A stretch of 64,000 nt of DNA from Aeromicrobium camelliae (GTDB taxonomy: Bacteria; Actinomycetota; Actinomycetes; Propionibacteriales; Nocardioidaceae), in assembly GCF_003850045.1 (NCBI RefSeq), contig NZ_RQJX01000016.1, forward strand, positions 1-64,000, given 5' to 3'. Positions 27,335 to 35,896 of this stretch are shown piece by piece (the stretch's first letter is position 1; each line of letters opens with the position of its first letter). The notes under the pieces were generated by a model. The model saw only the letters and a list, made by a program, of their open reading frames with translations, made no database searches and was not told where the DNA came from. Both the position numbers and the translations under genes were made by a program.

Positions 27335-27955
27335 ATGAAGCGCACGATCATCGGCCGCACCGGTCTCGCCACCGCGGCTCTGTCCCTCACGCTCGGTCTC
27401 GCCGCCTGCAGCAGTGGCGACGACTCCGAGGCTTCCATGAACTCCGAACCGTCGACGTCCCAGGAGAGTTCGGAGCCCAGCGACGACATGATGGGCGCCT
27501 TCGGTCCCGGGTGCGAGGCGATCCCCACCTCCGGGGCCGGTTCGCTCGACGGCATGGCCGAGGACCCGGTCGCGACCGCGGCGAGCAACAACCCGTTGCT
27601 CAGTACTCTCGTCACCGCGGTCCAAGAAGCCGGTCTCGTCGACACGCTGAACTCGGCCGAGTCGCTCACGGTCTTCGCACCGACCAACGACGCCTTCGCC
27701 GCGATCCCCGAGGACCAGCTGAACGCGCTGCTGGCCGACAAGGACCAGTTGACCACGGTCCTGACGCATCACGTGGTCGAGGGCGAGCTCGGGCCCGACG
27801 AGATCGCCGGGGAGCACGAGACCCTCGCCGGTGACACGCTCATGGTGGACGGCTCGGGCGAGGACTTCACCGTCGCCGACGCCTCGGTCATCTGCGGAAA
27901 CGTCCCGACGGCGAACGCCAAGGTGTACGTCGTCGACGCCGTGCTGATGCCCTGA
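27335..27955 (+). CDS. Fasciclin domain lipoprotein (MPT83/MPT70-like)
   Basis: A 206-residue lipoprotein. The signal peptide MKRTIIGRTGLATAALSLTL is followed by the lipobox GLAAC with Cys25. A Ser/Glu-rich linker leads to one fasciclin domain (residues 70-206): NPLLSTLVTAVQEAGLVDTL, TVFAPTNDAFAAIP, LTHHVVEGEL and NAKVYVVDAVLMP. It is the MPT83-like member of a SigK regulon, likely an adhesion or cell-envelope protein. GAAAGG is a modest ribosome-binding site. A SigK-type promoter lies 34 nt upstream. Confidence 0.93.
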   Translation: MKRTIIGRTGLATAALSLTLGLAACSSGDDSEASMNSEPSTSQESSEPSDDMMGAFGPGCEAIPTSGAGSLDGMAEDPVATAASNNPLLSTLVTAVQEAGLVDTLNSAESLTVFAPTNDAFAAIPEDQLNALLADKDQLTTVLTHHVVEGELGPDEIAGEHETLAGDTLMVDGSGEDFTVADASVICGNVPTANAKVYVVDAVLMP

Positions 27956-27975
27956 ACGTCGGGAAGAATCGCCCC

Positions 27976-28569
27976 GTGAGCCACCTGACCTCCGTGCCCT
28001 CCGGCCCTGAGCCGGAGGGCACGGACCTGGCCACCGAACTCCTGCGCCGCTGTGCTCGCGATGACGAGAACGCGTTCGCGCAGCTCTACGACCTCACCGC
28101 GCCACGCGTGTTCGGCCTCGTGCGTCGTGTCGTCCGCGATCCGGCCCAAGCCGAGGAGGTCACGCAGGAGGTGTACTTGGACCTGTGGCGCCATGCGTCG
28201 CGCTTCGACTCCCGGCGGTCGAGTGCCCTGGCCTGGGTGTTCACCATCGCCCACCGGCGTGCCGTCGACCGCGTCCGCGCCGCGGAAGCGGCCGACCAAC
28301 GCGACGTCGCCTACGGATACCGGCAGCGCGAGGTCGCGCATGACACGACGAGCGAGGCCGCTCAGGACCGCTGGGAGGCGCGGCGCGTTCGGGCGGCGCT
28401 CGAGACGCTGACGCCGACCCAGCGCAAGGCCGTCGACCTCGCCTACTTCGGCGGGTACACCCACAGCGAGATCGCGGCGATGCTGGACATCCCGCTGGGC
28501 ACAGCGAAAACTCGTATCCGCGACGGTCTCATCCGGCTGCGCGACGCACTGGGAGTAGAAGGATCATGA
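27976..28569 (+). CDS. sigK: ECF RNA polymerase sigma factor SigK
   Basis: A 197-residue ECF sigma factor. Region 2 includes ENAFAQLYDLTAPRVFGLV and AEEVTQEVYLDLWRHASRFD with the conserved AWVFTIAHRRAVDRVR. Region 4 is LTPTQRKAVDLAYFGGYTHS followed by EIAAMLDIPLGTAKTRIRDG. The gene overlaps its anti-sigma gene by ATGA. Gene order with RskA, a fasciclin protein and a sulfite-oxidase-like enzyme matches mycobacterial SigK. The GTG start has AAGAAT 6 nt upstream, another leaderless-type arrangement. Confidence 0.92.
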   Translation: MSHLTSVPSGPEPEGTDLATELLRRCARDDENAFAQLYDLTAPRVFGLVRRVVRDPAQAEEVTQEVYLDLWRHASRFDSRRSSALAWVFTIAHRRAVDRVRAAEAADQRDVAYGYRQREVAHDTTSEAAQDRWEARRVRAALETLTPTQRKAVDLAYFGGYTHSEIAAMLDIPLGTAKTRIRDGLIRLRDALGVEGS

Positions 28570-29276
28570 TGACCGACGACATTCACAGCTTGTCGGGAGC
28601 GTACGCGGTCGATGCCCTCACCGACGACGAGCGCAGTGCGTTCGAGGCGCATCTCGAGCACTGTGCGGCGTGCCGCGAGGAGGTCGACTCCTTGCGCGAG
28701 GCCGCGGCCGAGTTGACGCTGCTGGCCGGCGAGGAGCCGCCGCCCGCACTGCGAGCCGACGTGCTCGGTCTCGTGTCGACGGTCCGTCCCGAACCACCCC
28801 GGCTCGACGATCGGCGAGCACGGCGGCGGCGCACCTGGATCGCGGCTGCTGCCGCCGCGGTCGTGGTCGCACTCGGCGTCGGTGTCGGGGTGACGCGACC
28901 CTGGGAAGGAACGTCCCAGGGCCCCGAGTTCACGGTGGCCGAGCAGATCGCACGTGCCGACGACGCGCAGCGGATCTCAGTCTCGTTCGATGACGGAGCC
29001 GTGGCGACGGTGCTGCGCTCCCAGAGCCTGGGGCGGGCCGTGATCGAGACGAGCGACATGGCGCCGCCTCCCGAAGGCCGGCACTACGTCCTGTGGCTTC
29101 AGGACTCCGACGGGACGATGCACCATGCGGGAGCCATGCCCGACGAGGCCGGGGACACGACGATGCCGCTCAAGGGCGACGCGGCATCGGCGATCGGGGC
29201 GGGGATCACCGTGGAGTCCGATCCCCGGACACCGGAACCGACGAGTGAGCCGGTGGCCCTGTTCTCGTTCGCGTGA
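28566..29276 (+). CDS. rskA: Anti-sigma-K factor RskA
   Basis: A 236-residue membrane anti-sigma factor. The N-terminal ZAS motif HLEHCAAC (His29, Cys33, Cys36) binds zinc and the sigma factor. One membrane helix (IAAAAAAVVVALGVGVGV, about residues 91-109) separates it from an extracellular RskA domain (RHYVLWLQDSDGTMHHAG). It holds SigK inactive until regulated proteolysis. Translational coupling to sigK is indicated by the ATGA overlap. Confidence 0.92.
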   Translation: MMTDDIHSLSGAYAVDALTDDERSAFEAHLEHCAACREEVDSLREAAAELTLLAGEEPPPALRADVLGLVSTVRPEPPRLDDRRARRRRTWIAAAAAAVVVALGVGVGVTRPWEGTSQGPEFTVAEQIARADDAQRISVSFDDGAVATVLRSQSLGRAVIETSDMAPPPEGRHYVLWLQDSDGTMHHAGAMPDEAGDTTMPLKGDAASAIGAGITVESDPRTPEPTSEPVALFSFA

Positions 29277-29282
29277 ACCAGC

Positions 29283-29301
29283 TAAGGTTAGGGAGTCCTA
29301 A
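29283..29301 (+). promoter_or_regulatory. DtxR/IdeR-type iron box before the heme gene
   Basis: TAAGGTTAGGGAGTCCTAA matches the TTAGGTTAGSCTAACCTAA consensus at 14 of 19 positions, including the complete AGGTTAG half. It lies 24 nt upstream of the ATG at 29325, where a DtxR-family repressor could block transcription. Confidence 0.7.
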
Positions 29302-29324
29302 CTACTCCTGTCGAGTGAGTGCCC

Positions 29325-30179
29325 ATGATCGTCGAACCCGCCCCCGCTGAACGCTGGAGCGATGACCTCGCCCTGCTCGGGTCCGTCCTCGCCGCGTTCG
29401 GGGGATCTGCGGTCGCTGCGACCGCGACCGCCAGCTCGGCCGTGAGCGCGATCGGCTCATACGGACGTCTCGGTGGCCTCGGATCCCCGTGGCCCAGCCA
29501 GGGCGCTGATGAGCTGACGATGCGCCTGTGCCCCGCGTCCCTCGACGCGTTCGCCACCGACGCGGACGGCACCACCGTGCGGCTCCTCAACCAGCATGGC
29601 GATGTCGTGCACCGCGTCGCCAGCCCCGCCGGGCCCAGCGCGCGGTCCGCGGTGCGCGCCGGCACGACGCTGCGTTCGCTGTCCTGGTCCGCCGAACATG
29701 ACCCTCAAGCGGCTGCTCGCCACCTCCTCGCCCTCGATGCGCAGGGCCATCTCGACACCCTGGTCGCCGACGGCGGGGCACGACGCAGCGCCGCGCTCGA
29801 CCGGCTTCGGCGCACGCATCTGGTGACCCCGATCGCGCCGGGCCTGGCCCTGCACGCGCTCGATCACCTGCACCGCGACCGCATCCCGGTCACGCTGGCC
29901 GTGCCGGCGGCGGGTTGCCTGCTCGCGGTCCATGGCGTCGTCGAGGAGTTGCGCGGCGGGGCGTCGATGACTTTCGCCCGGGTGGGCGCGGGGACCGTGC
30001 GGGTCGATCCCGCAGCGATCAGCGAGGCGTGGGTCGTGCGTCCGGAGAACGGAGCCGCGCTCCTGGAGCTCTACGACCACACGCACCGCTGCTCGATCGC
30101 GATCGGTCAGCCGCTGCGGCGCGATCCGGTCGCCACGGCCCGGTGGGAGCACCTGACCGCGATGCTCTCGATCAGCTGA
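29325..30179 (+). CDS. Heme-utilisation protein (HemS/ChuX-like, short)
   Basis: A 284-residue cytoplasmic protein. The segment ending in LLELYDHTHRCSIAIGQPLR then WEHLTAML resembles the C-terminal heme-binding module of HmuS/HemS and ChuX/HutX proteins (element SLELFD-x-G...W). Earlier, DADGTTVRLLNQHGDVVHRV fits the first such repeat. These proteins accept or degrade heme after import. It is convergent with, and overlaps by 8 nt, the ABC ATPase gene. An iron box precedes it. The ATG at 29325 is preferred to a GTG two codons upstream, but the evidence is slight. Confidence 0.65.
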   Translation: MIVEPAPAERWSDDLALLGSVLAAFGGSAVAATATASSAVSAIGSYGRLGGLGSPWPSQGADELTMRLCPASLDAFATDADGTTVRLLNQHGDVVHRVASPAGPSARSAVRAGTTLRSLSWSAEHDPQAAARHLLALDAQGHLDTLVADGGARRSAALDRLRRTHLVTPIAPGLALHALDHLHRDRIPVTLAVPAAGCLLAVHGVVEELRGGASMTFARVGAGTVRVDPAAISEAWVVRPENGAALLELYDHTHRCSIAIGQPLRRDPVATARWEHLTAMLSIS

Positions 30180-30996
30180 CCGGCGCCGTGTCGCTCGCTC
30201 GAGCGTGATGGCGGCCGATCGGCAGCATCATCGGCTTGCCGGAGGTCGGATCGACCATGATCTGGCTTTCCAGCCCGAACACGTCACGCACAGTCGCCTC
30301 GGTCAGCACGTTCACCGGGTCGCCGGCCGCGTGCAGACGCCCGGCCGCCACCGCGATCAGGTGGTCGGCGTATCGGGCCGCCAGATTGAGGTCGTGAAGC
30401 ACCATGACGATCGTCGTTCCCCGCTCGCGATTGAGGTCGGTGAGCAGGTCGAGGACCTCGACCTGATGGCTCACGTCGAGGAAGGTCGTCGGCTCGTCGA
30501 GGAACAACAGATCGGTCTGTTGCGCGAGCGCCATGGCGATCCATACGCGTTGCCGCTGACCGCCGGACAGCTCGTCCACGGCGCGGTCGGCGAGGGCCAC
30601 GGTGTCGGTCGCCTCCAGGGCTGCGAGCACCGCCGCCTCGTCCTCGGCGCTCCACCGCGCGAAGACCTTCTGGTGCGGATGCCGTCCGCGGCCCACGAGA
30701 TCGGCGACGGCGATGCCCTCGGGCGCGATCGGCGACTGCGGGAGCAACCCGAGCGTGCGCGCGACCTCCTTGGTGGGGAGGCGGTGCAGGTCCTTGCCGT
30801 CGAGCACCACCTGACCTGACGAGGGCGCCATGAGCCGCGACATCGCGCGCAGCAGCGTCGACTTGCCGCACGCGTTGGCGCCGACGATCGTCGTGATCTT
30901 GCCGGTGGGGATCGTCAGGTCGAGATGGTCGACGACGGTGCGGTCACCGTAGGCGAGGCTCAATTGCTCCGTGTGGAGCGAGTGGGTGGCGGTCAT
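30172..30996 (-). CDS. Iron-siderophore/heme ABC transporter ATP-binding protein
   Basis: A 274-residue ATPase of the FecE/FepC/HmuV type. Walker A GANACGKSTLL, signature LSGGQRQRVWIA, Walker B LLFLDEPTTF and the H-loop VLHDLNLA are all present. It energises uptake through the two FecCD-type permeases encoded just upstream (ATGA overlap with the second permease gene). The four-gene order of binding protein, permease, permease and ATPase is standard for siderophore or heme importers. Confidence 0.95.
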   Translation of the reverse strand: MTATHSLHTEQLSLAYGDRTVVDHLDLTIPTGKITTIVGANACGKSTLLRAMSRLMAPSSGQVVLDGKDLHRLPTKEVARTLGLLPQSPIAPEGIAVADLVGRGRHPHQKVFARWSAEDEAAVLAALEATDTVALADRAVDELSGGQRQRVWIAMALAQQTDLLFLDEPTTFLDVSHQVEVLDLLTDLNRERGTTIVMVLHDLNLAARYADHLIAVAAGRLHAAGDPVNVLTEATVRDVFGLESQIMVDPTSGKPMMLPIGRHHARASDTAPVS

Positions 30997-32018
30997 AACG
31001 AACCTCCCGCGCGATTGGTGCGGATGAGCAGGTAGACGAGATACGGGGCGCCGAGCACGCCGGTGACGACGCCGACGGGGTAACGCGCCCCCAGTGCGAA
31101 CTGACCGGCGAGGTCGGCGACGAGGACGAGCAGAGCGCCGACCAGCGCGGCCGGAACGAGCAGCGAGCCAGTCGGGCCGACAAGCCGCGCGGCGATCGGC
31201 CCGGACAGGAACGCCACGAAGGCGATGGGACCGGCCGCAGCGGTGGCGAAGGCGATGAGACCGACCGCGGCGATGATGACGAGGACACGGGTGCGTTCCA
31301 CCCGGACGCCGAGGGCCGACGCGGTGTCGTCACCCAGTTGCAGCAGGTCCAGGCGACGGCTCTGCGACAGCAGGAGGACACCGAAGGCGATGACTGCCGC
31401 GAGGAGCGTCACGACCTCGCTCCAGGTGGCGCCGTTGAGGCTGCCGGTGATCCAGCGCATCGCGGCCGGCAAGTCCCACGTCGCCGCACGGACCAGGAGG
31501 TAGGAGACGACGCTTTGGAGCATCGCGGCGATGCCGATGCCGATGAGGATGAGACGCGTGCCGACGACACCGTCCTTGAACGACAGGACGTAGATCAGCA
31601 TCGCCGTCGCCAGTGCGGCGACCACGGCGACGAAGGAGATGAGTGCGCCCGACACGGAGAGAACCGTGATGCCGAAGACTGCCGCGGCGCTCGCGCCGTG
31701 CGTGATGCCGATGATGTCCGGGCTGGCCAGAGGGTTGCGCAGCATGGTCTGGAACGTCACGCCGCCCAGCGCGAACGCGGCGCCCGCTAGCACGGCGAGC
31801 ATGGCGCGCGGCAGCCGCAGTTCGCCCACCGTGAACGACGCACCGGGCACCGTCTCACCGGCGATGACCCGCAGGACGTCGAGGGGCGGATAGAACGTCT
31901 GGCCGACCATGAGCGTCACCAGGAAGGTCCCGAGGACCAGGACGGCAAGGGTGGTGAGCGCACCGCGGCGGCGCAGCGCGCGACGGGCGCGGCCGGCGGC
32001 GAGGACGTCGACGCTCAC
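30993..32018 (-). CDS. Iron ABC transporter permease (FecCD family), second
   Basis: A 341-residue membrane protein with about nine helices. Motifs include LRLPRAMLAVLAGAAFALGG, FQTMLRNPLASPDIIGITHG (the FecCD GxxxQxxxxNPLAxPxxLG motif) and GPIAFVAFLSGPIAARLVG. The GTG start overlaps the preceding permease stop by four bases. It forms a heterodimer with the first permease. The frame remains open further upstream, but the start is placed at this GTG because it follows the first permease. Confidence 0.92.
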   Translation of the reverse strand: MSVDVLAAGRARRALRRRGALTTLAVLVLGTFLVTLMVGQTFYPPLDVLRVIAGETVPGASFTVGELRLPRAMLAVLAGAAFALGGVTFQTMLRNPLASPDIIGITHGASAAAVFGITVLSVSGALISFVAVVAALATAMLIYVLSFKDGVVGTRLILIGIGIAAMLQSVVSYLLVRAATWDLPAAMRWITGSLNGATWSEVVTLLAAVIAFGVLLLSQSRRLDLLQLGDDTASALGVRVERTRVLVIIAAVGLIAFATAAAGPIAFVAFLSGPIAARLVGPTGSLLVPAALVGALLVLVADLAGQFALGARYPVGVVTGVLGAPYLVYLLIRTNRAGGSL

Positions 32019-33064
32019 AGGGCACGCACCTTCTGCCGGCGCACGACGTAGATGAAGAAGGGGGCCCCGATGATGGCGGTCACGATCCCCACCTCGATCT
32101 CGGACGGGCGGGCCACGACCCGGCCGACGACGTCCGCGACGGTCAACAAGATGGCGCCCACGAGCGCGGACGAGGGCAGAAGCCAACGGTGGTCGACGCC
32201 GATCAGGAGCCGGCAGACGTGCGGCACGACGAGCCCGATGAAGGCGATCGGACCGGCGACGGCGGTCGCGGCGCCGCAGAGCGTGACGGCCCCGATGAAC
32301 GCGACGACGCGGATCATCATGACGCGCTCGCCGAGGCCGGTCGCCAGCTCGTCGCCCAGCGCGAGCGAGTTCAGGCCGCGGGAGCAGGCGATGCAGATGA
32401 TCGCTCCGACGATGAGGAACGGGAGAACCTGGACGAGCTTGGTGTAGGTTGCGCCGCCGACCCCGCCGACTTGCCAGAAGCGGAAGGAGTTGAGCACGTC
32501 GACGCGCGGCAGCAGGATCGCGCTGATGAGCGAGGTGAACGCAGCGGTCGTCGCGGCCCCGGAGAGCGCGAGTTTGAGCGGAGTCGGGCCTCCGCGGCCG
32601 AGGGATCCGATGGCGTAGACGAACGCCGAGGCGAGCGCGGCACCGACGATCGCGACCCAGATGTACCCCGTCGCCGTGCTCAGCCCGAAGAACGCGATGC
32701 CGGAGACGACCGCGAGCGAAGCGCCGGGGGTCACCCCGAGGATCATGGGGTCGGCGAGGGGGTTGCGGGTCAGGCCTTGCAGGACCGCGCCGGCGACGCC
32801 GAGCGAGGCGCCCACGAGCATCGCCAGCAGGGTACGCGGGATGCGTTGGCGCACCGCCGCCTCGGCGATGCCACCGTGACCGTCGCCGGTGAACGCACTG
32901 ACCAACTCGTTCCAGCCGACCACGCGTGTGCCGAACGCGACCGAGAGCGCCCCCGCCACAGCGAGGACGGCCACTCCGGCGATCAGCACGGCGAGAACGG
33001 CCGGCACCGGACGACGCCGTCGGGCGTCGTCCGGTGCGGCTGTTCTCACGAAGGTAACGGTCAC
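32015..33064 (-). CDS. Iron ABC transporter permease (FecCD family), first
   Basis: A 349-residue permease with about nine helices. Signature segments are RIPRTLLAMLVGASLGVAGA, LQGLTRNPLADPMILGVTPG and GPIAFIGLVVPHVCRLLIG. GTG at 33064 overlaps the stop of the substrate-binding-protein gene by four bases, giving a tightly coupled operon. Together with the second permease it forms the transmembrane channel for an iron-siderophore or heme importer. Confidence 0.93.
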   Translation of the reverse strand: MTVTFVRTAAPDDARRRRPVPAVLAVLIAGVAVLAVAGALSVAFGTRVVGWNELVSAFTGDGHGGIAEAAVRQRIPRTLLAMLVGASLGVAGAVLQGLTRNPLADPMILGVTPGASLAVVSGIAFFGLSTATGYIWVAIVGAALASAFVYAIGSLGRGGPTPLKLALSGAATTAAFTSLISAILLPRVDVLNSFRFWQVGGVGGATYTKLVQVLPFLIVGAIICIACSRGLNSLALGDELATGLGERVMMIRVVAFIGAVTLCGAATAVAGPIAFIGLVVPHVCRLLIGVDHRWLLPSSALVGAILLTVADVVGRVVARPSEIEVGIVTAIIGAPFFIYVVRRQKVRAL

Positions 33065-34095
33065 TGGACCTTGGCGGCTGCGGCAGACAGGAGGTCGAGG
33101 TAGTCCGACAGCGCCCACGGCACCGAGAGCGCCGACGGGTTACCCGCCGCGGCGAGCGGCGTGTTGTCCTCGAGCATGACGATGGCCCCGTTGGCCACGG
33201 CCGGGATCTGCGAGAGCAGCGGATCCTCCTGCAGGGTCGCCACCAGCTCCTCGCTGCCGTAACCGATGAGGATGTCGGTGTCGTCGAAGGCGTCGGCTTC
33301 CTCCGCACTCTGGTCGAGGAAGAACTGGTCGGTCGATGCGCTGCCCTTTTCGACGAGAGCGGGCGTCTCCAGGCCCAGATCGACGAGGAACGCGGCTCGC
33401 GGGTCATGGGTCGTGTAGTAGCTGATCGTGCTGAGGTCGGACGGGTCGAGATAAGCGAACACACCGGTCTTGCCCTTGAGCTCGGGGCGGTCGGCGACGC
33501 CGTCGGCGATCTGCTGCTCGAGGTCGGCGACGAGGTCCTTGCCCTCCTGCTCGAGCCCCAGCGCCTTGCTGTTCAGTTCGATCGTCTCGCGCCATTCGGT
33601 GCCCCACGGGGTGTCGGGGTAGGCCACGACCGGAGCGATCTTGCTCAGGGTGTCGTACTCCTCCTGGGAGAGGCCCGAGTACGCGGCGAGGATGACGTCA
33701 GGCTGCGTGTCGGCGACCGCCTCGAAGTCGATGCCCTCGGTCTCATCGAAAAGCGCCGGCGTCTCGCCGCCGAGCTCCTCGAGACGCTCCTCGGTCCACG
33801 GCATGATGCCGTCGCCGTCGTCGTCACCCCACGTGGCCTTCGCCATGCCGACCGGAACGATGCCGAGAGCCAGCGGAACCTCGTCGTTGGACCAGCCGAC
33901 GGTGGCGACCCGCTCGGGCTCGGACTCGATCGTCGTCTCGCCGAAAGCGTGCTCGATCGTGACGGGGAACTCGCCGGAGGCGGACGCGTCGTCCCCGGAG
34001 CCGGAGTCGTCGGCCGAGGAACCGCAAGCGGCGAGGACGAGGGCCGAGGCCGCCGCAGCGGCCGTAGCCATGACACGCGAAGAGCGCATGGGCAC
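33061..34095 (-). CDS. Iron-siderophore ABC transporter substrate-binding lipoprotein
   Basis: A 344-residue FepB/FecB-like lipoprotein. The signal peptide RSSRVMATAAAAASALVLAAC has a LAAC lipobox. The mature protein includes TIEHAFGETTIESEPERVAT, a typical class III periplasmic-binding start, and LAAYSGLSQEEYDTLSKIAP. GGAGAAAG lies 7 nt before the GTG at 34095, so this start is preferred over the ATG two codons later. A DtxR/IdeR-type box lies 22 nt upstream. It captures ferric siderophore or heme outside the membrane. Confidence 0.92.
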   Translation of the reverse strand: MPMRSSRVMATAAAAASALVLAACGSSADDSGSGDDASASGEFPVTIEHAFGETTIESEPERVATVGWSNDEVPLALGIVPVGMAKATWGDDDGDGIMPWTEERLEELGGETPALFDETEGIDFEAVADTQPDVILAAYSGLSQEEYDTLSKIAPVVAYPDTPWGTEWRETIELNSKALGLEQEGKDLVADLEQQIADGVADRPELKGKTGVFAYLDPSDLSTISYYTTHDPRAAFLVDLGLETPALVEKGSASTDQFFLDQSAEEADAFDDTDILIGYGSEELVATLQEDPLLSQIPAVANGAIVMLEDNTPLAAAGNPSALSVPWALSDYLDLLSAAAAKVQ

Positions 34096-34116
34096 TACTC
34101 AACTTTCTCCAGTAGG

Positions 34117-34135
34117 TAAGGCTTGCCTAGCCTAC
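34117..34135 (-). promoter_or_regulatory. DtxR/IdeR-type iron box before the iron transporter operon
   Basis: Read on the minus strand, GTAGGCTAGGCAAGCCTTA matches the TTAGGTTAGSCTAACCTAA consensus at 14 of 19 positions, with the AGG-TAGGC core intact. It is 22 nt upstream of the binding-protein start, consistent with iron repression of the operon. Confidence 0.7.
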
Positions 34136-34194
34136 GCCCTGCCCTGGGGGGTCGCACAAGGGCTTCCGCGATCCGAACGCGTCACAATGGGGGC

Positions 34195-34518
34195 ATGATC
34201 TTCATCGTCGCCAAGTTCCCCGTCAAGCCCGAGTGGGCCGATCGCTGGATCGACCACGTGACCCCCTTCACCGAGGCCACCCGCGCTGAACCGGGCAACC
34301 TGTGGTTCGACTGGTCCCGCAGCGTGGACGACCCGAACCTCTTCGTCCTGGTCGAGGCGTTCCGCGACGCGGAGGCGGGTGCCGCCCACGTGCAGTCGGA
34401 GCACTTCCAGCAGGCCATGAAGGACCTCCCGCAAGCCCTCGTCTCGACCCCGCAGATCATCAGCGAGCAGATCGACGCCACCGACTGGAACCTGATGGGC
34501 GAGATGACCGTCGAGTGA
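34195..34518 (+). CDS. Putative quinol monooxygenase (ABM domain)
   Basis: A 107-residue dimeric alpha-beta barrel protein. IFIVAKFPVKPEWADRWIDH, then EPGNLWFDWSRSVDDPN and FVLVEAFRDAEAGAAHVQSE, are classical ABM/YgiN-type elements. Family members include quinol monooxygenases and uncharacterised stress proteins, so the substrate is not assigned. The GTG of the next gene overlaps its stop by four bases. Confidence 0.85.
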   Translation: MIFIVAKFPVKPEWADRWIDHVTPFTEATRAEPGNLWFDWSRSVDDPNLFVLVEAFRDAEAGAAHVQSEHFQQAMKDLPQALVSTPQIISEQIDATDWNLMGEMTVE

Positions 34519-35459
34519 CCGATCGACGCGATCGCGCCCGGGGCGTCCTGCTGGCACAAGCCTGCGGCGACGCCCTGGGCGTGCCCTACGAATTCGGCCC
34601 GCCGCTCGCCGATGACGCGGTCCCGGAGATGGTCGGACGACCCGAGTCGGACCTTCTTCCCGGCGAGTACTCCGACGACACGGCGATGGCGGTCTGCATC
34701 GCCGAGGCAGCCGCCGGTCATGGTGGTCTCGACGACACCGCGCTCGACGATCTCGCCCGACGCTTCCTCGCCTGGGGCAAGGTCGGTGTCAAACATGCGG
34801 GTCGTCAGACCAAACTCGTGTTCGCCGCGACCGTCGAACCGACGGCCGACGCCATGCGGCACGCTGCCCGCACCGTACTCGAGGAGACACCGCACGCGGC
34901 CGGCAACGGCGCGCTGATGCGTACCGCGGTCGTGGCGCTCGTGCGTCCCGACGACCGCGTCGGCACGGCGCGTTCCGCGGCGCAGGTCGCGCAGCTCACT
35001 CATCCGCACCACGAGGCCGTGGAGTCGTGTGTGCTGTGGACCGAGGCGGTCCGACGCGCGCTGCTCGGCGGGGACGTCGATCTGGCGGCAGGCCTCGACC
35101 TCATCGATCCGGCGAGCCGCGGACCGTGGCGTCGACGCATCGACGCGGCCACCGGGGCCGACCCCAGCACGTTCACGCCGAACGGCTACACCGTCGCTGC
35201 TCTGCAGGCCGCGTGGGCGGCCATCACCTCCACGCCTGGACAGGGAGCGGTGCACCTGTCGATGTCGCTCATCGCGGCCGTGCGAGCCGGTGGCGACACC
35301 GACACCATCGCGGCGATCGCGGGAGGGTTGCTCGGTGCCCGCTGGGGCGCTTCGGCCATCCCCGACGCCTGGCGCCAGGCCGTGCACGGGTACGGCGACC
35401 TCGACGGACCCGGCCTGAGCGACCTCGCCGATCGCGTCCTCGACTCAGCGCACGACTGA
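34515..35459 (+). CDS. ADP-ribosylglycohydrolase family protein
   Basis: A 314-residue hydrolase of the DraG/ARH family. GVLLAQACGDALGVPYEFG contains the opening GDALG motif, EYSDDTAMAV supplies metal-ligating Asp residues, and GGDTDTIAAIAGGLLGARWG is the C-terminal metal motif. Members remove ADP-ribose from proteins or small molecules. It overlaps the ABM gene (GTGA), an unusual partner. The last 15 bases overlap the convergent DUF2510 gene. Confidence 0.92.
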   Translation: MTDRRDRARGVLLAQACGDALGVPYEFGPPLADDAVPEMVGRPESDLLPGEYSDDTAMAVCIAEAAAGHGGLDDTALDDLARRFLAWGKVGVKHAGRQTKLVFAATVEPTADAMRHAARTVLEETPHAAGNGALMRTAVVALVRPDDRVGTARSAAQVAQLTHPHHEAVESCVLWTEAVRRALLGGDVDLAAGLDLIDPASRGPWRRRIDAATGADPSTFTPNGYTVAALQAAWAAITSTPGQGAVHLSMSLIAAVRAGGDTDTIAAIAGGLLGARWGASAIPDAWRQAVHGYGDLDGPGLSDLADRVLDSAHD

Positions 35460-35738
35460 CACGACCACGTCCGCGCTGTGCGCGGCACCGTCATCAGACG
35501 GAACCTGCCCGAGTGCGGCGAACAGCGCGATCACGGCTGCCACGCCGACCGGCACCAGGATCCGCTTCTTGCGATACCAGGGCCGGTGATCCTTCGCGTC
35601 CGCGAGCTGGCGCTCGAGATCCAGTGGGGCGATATGGCTGGTCCATTCCTCGCCGTCCCAGTACCGCAACGCGGCCTCGGAGCGGGGGTCGGGATACCAG
35701 TCGGGAATGCGGTGACTCGTCGAGCCGTCCTGTGCCAT
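35445..35738 (-). CDS. DUF2510 domain membrane protein
   Basis: A 97-residue protein. The N-terminal DUF2510 motif IPDWYPDP...LRYWDGEEWTSH (residues 11-35) is followed by a charged linker and a membrane helix (ILVPVGVAAVIALFAALG). A GAGGAG ribosome-binding site precedes the ATG. The function of this actinobacterial domain is unknown. Its 3' end overlaps the ADP-ribosylglycohydrolase gene tail by 15 nt. Confidence 0.85.
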   Translation of the reverse strand: MAQDGSTSHRIPDWYPDPRSEAALRYWDGEEWTSHIAPLDLERQLADAKDHRPWYRKKRILVPVGVAAVIALFAALGQVPSDDGAAHSADVVVSVVR

Positions 35739-35896
35739 GGTTCTCCTCGAAGGGCTTCACCTTCGACGCTAGCTCGCCGCGCTGTCCTTCCGGCCCCTCA
35801 CGCGTGAGACGTTCGCGACACTGCCGCCGGTCGCATGAAATGAGCCGGCGCCGTCCGCCTCTCGGCTAGCGTATGCGGACAATGAAAGGGGATGCC

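Noticed and set aside
30993..33464. One 823-codon frame covering both iron permeases
   Set aside because: The N-terminal part is an out-of-frame Arg-rich shadow of the first permease and the binding protein. The second permease starts at GTG 32018 with a normal GTGA overlap.
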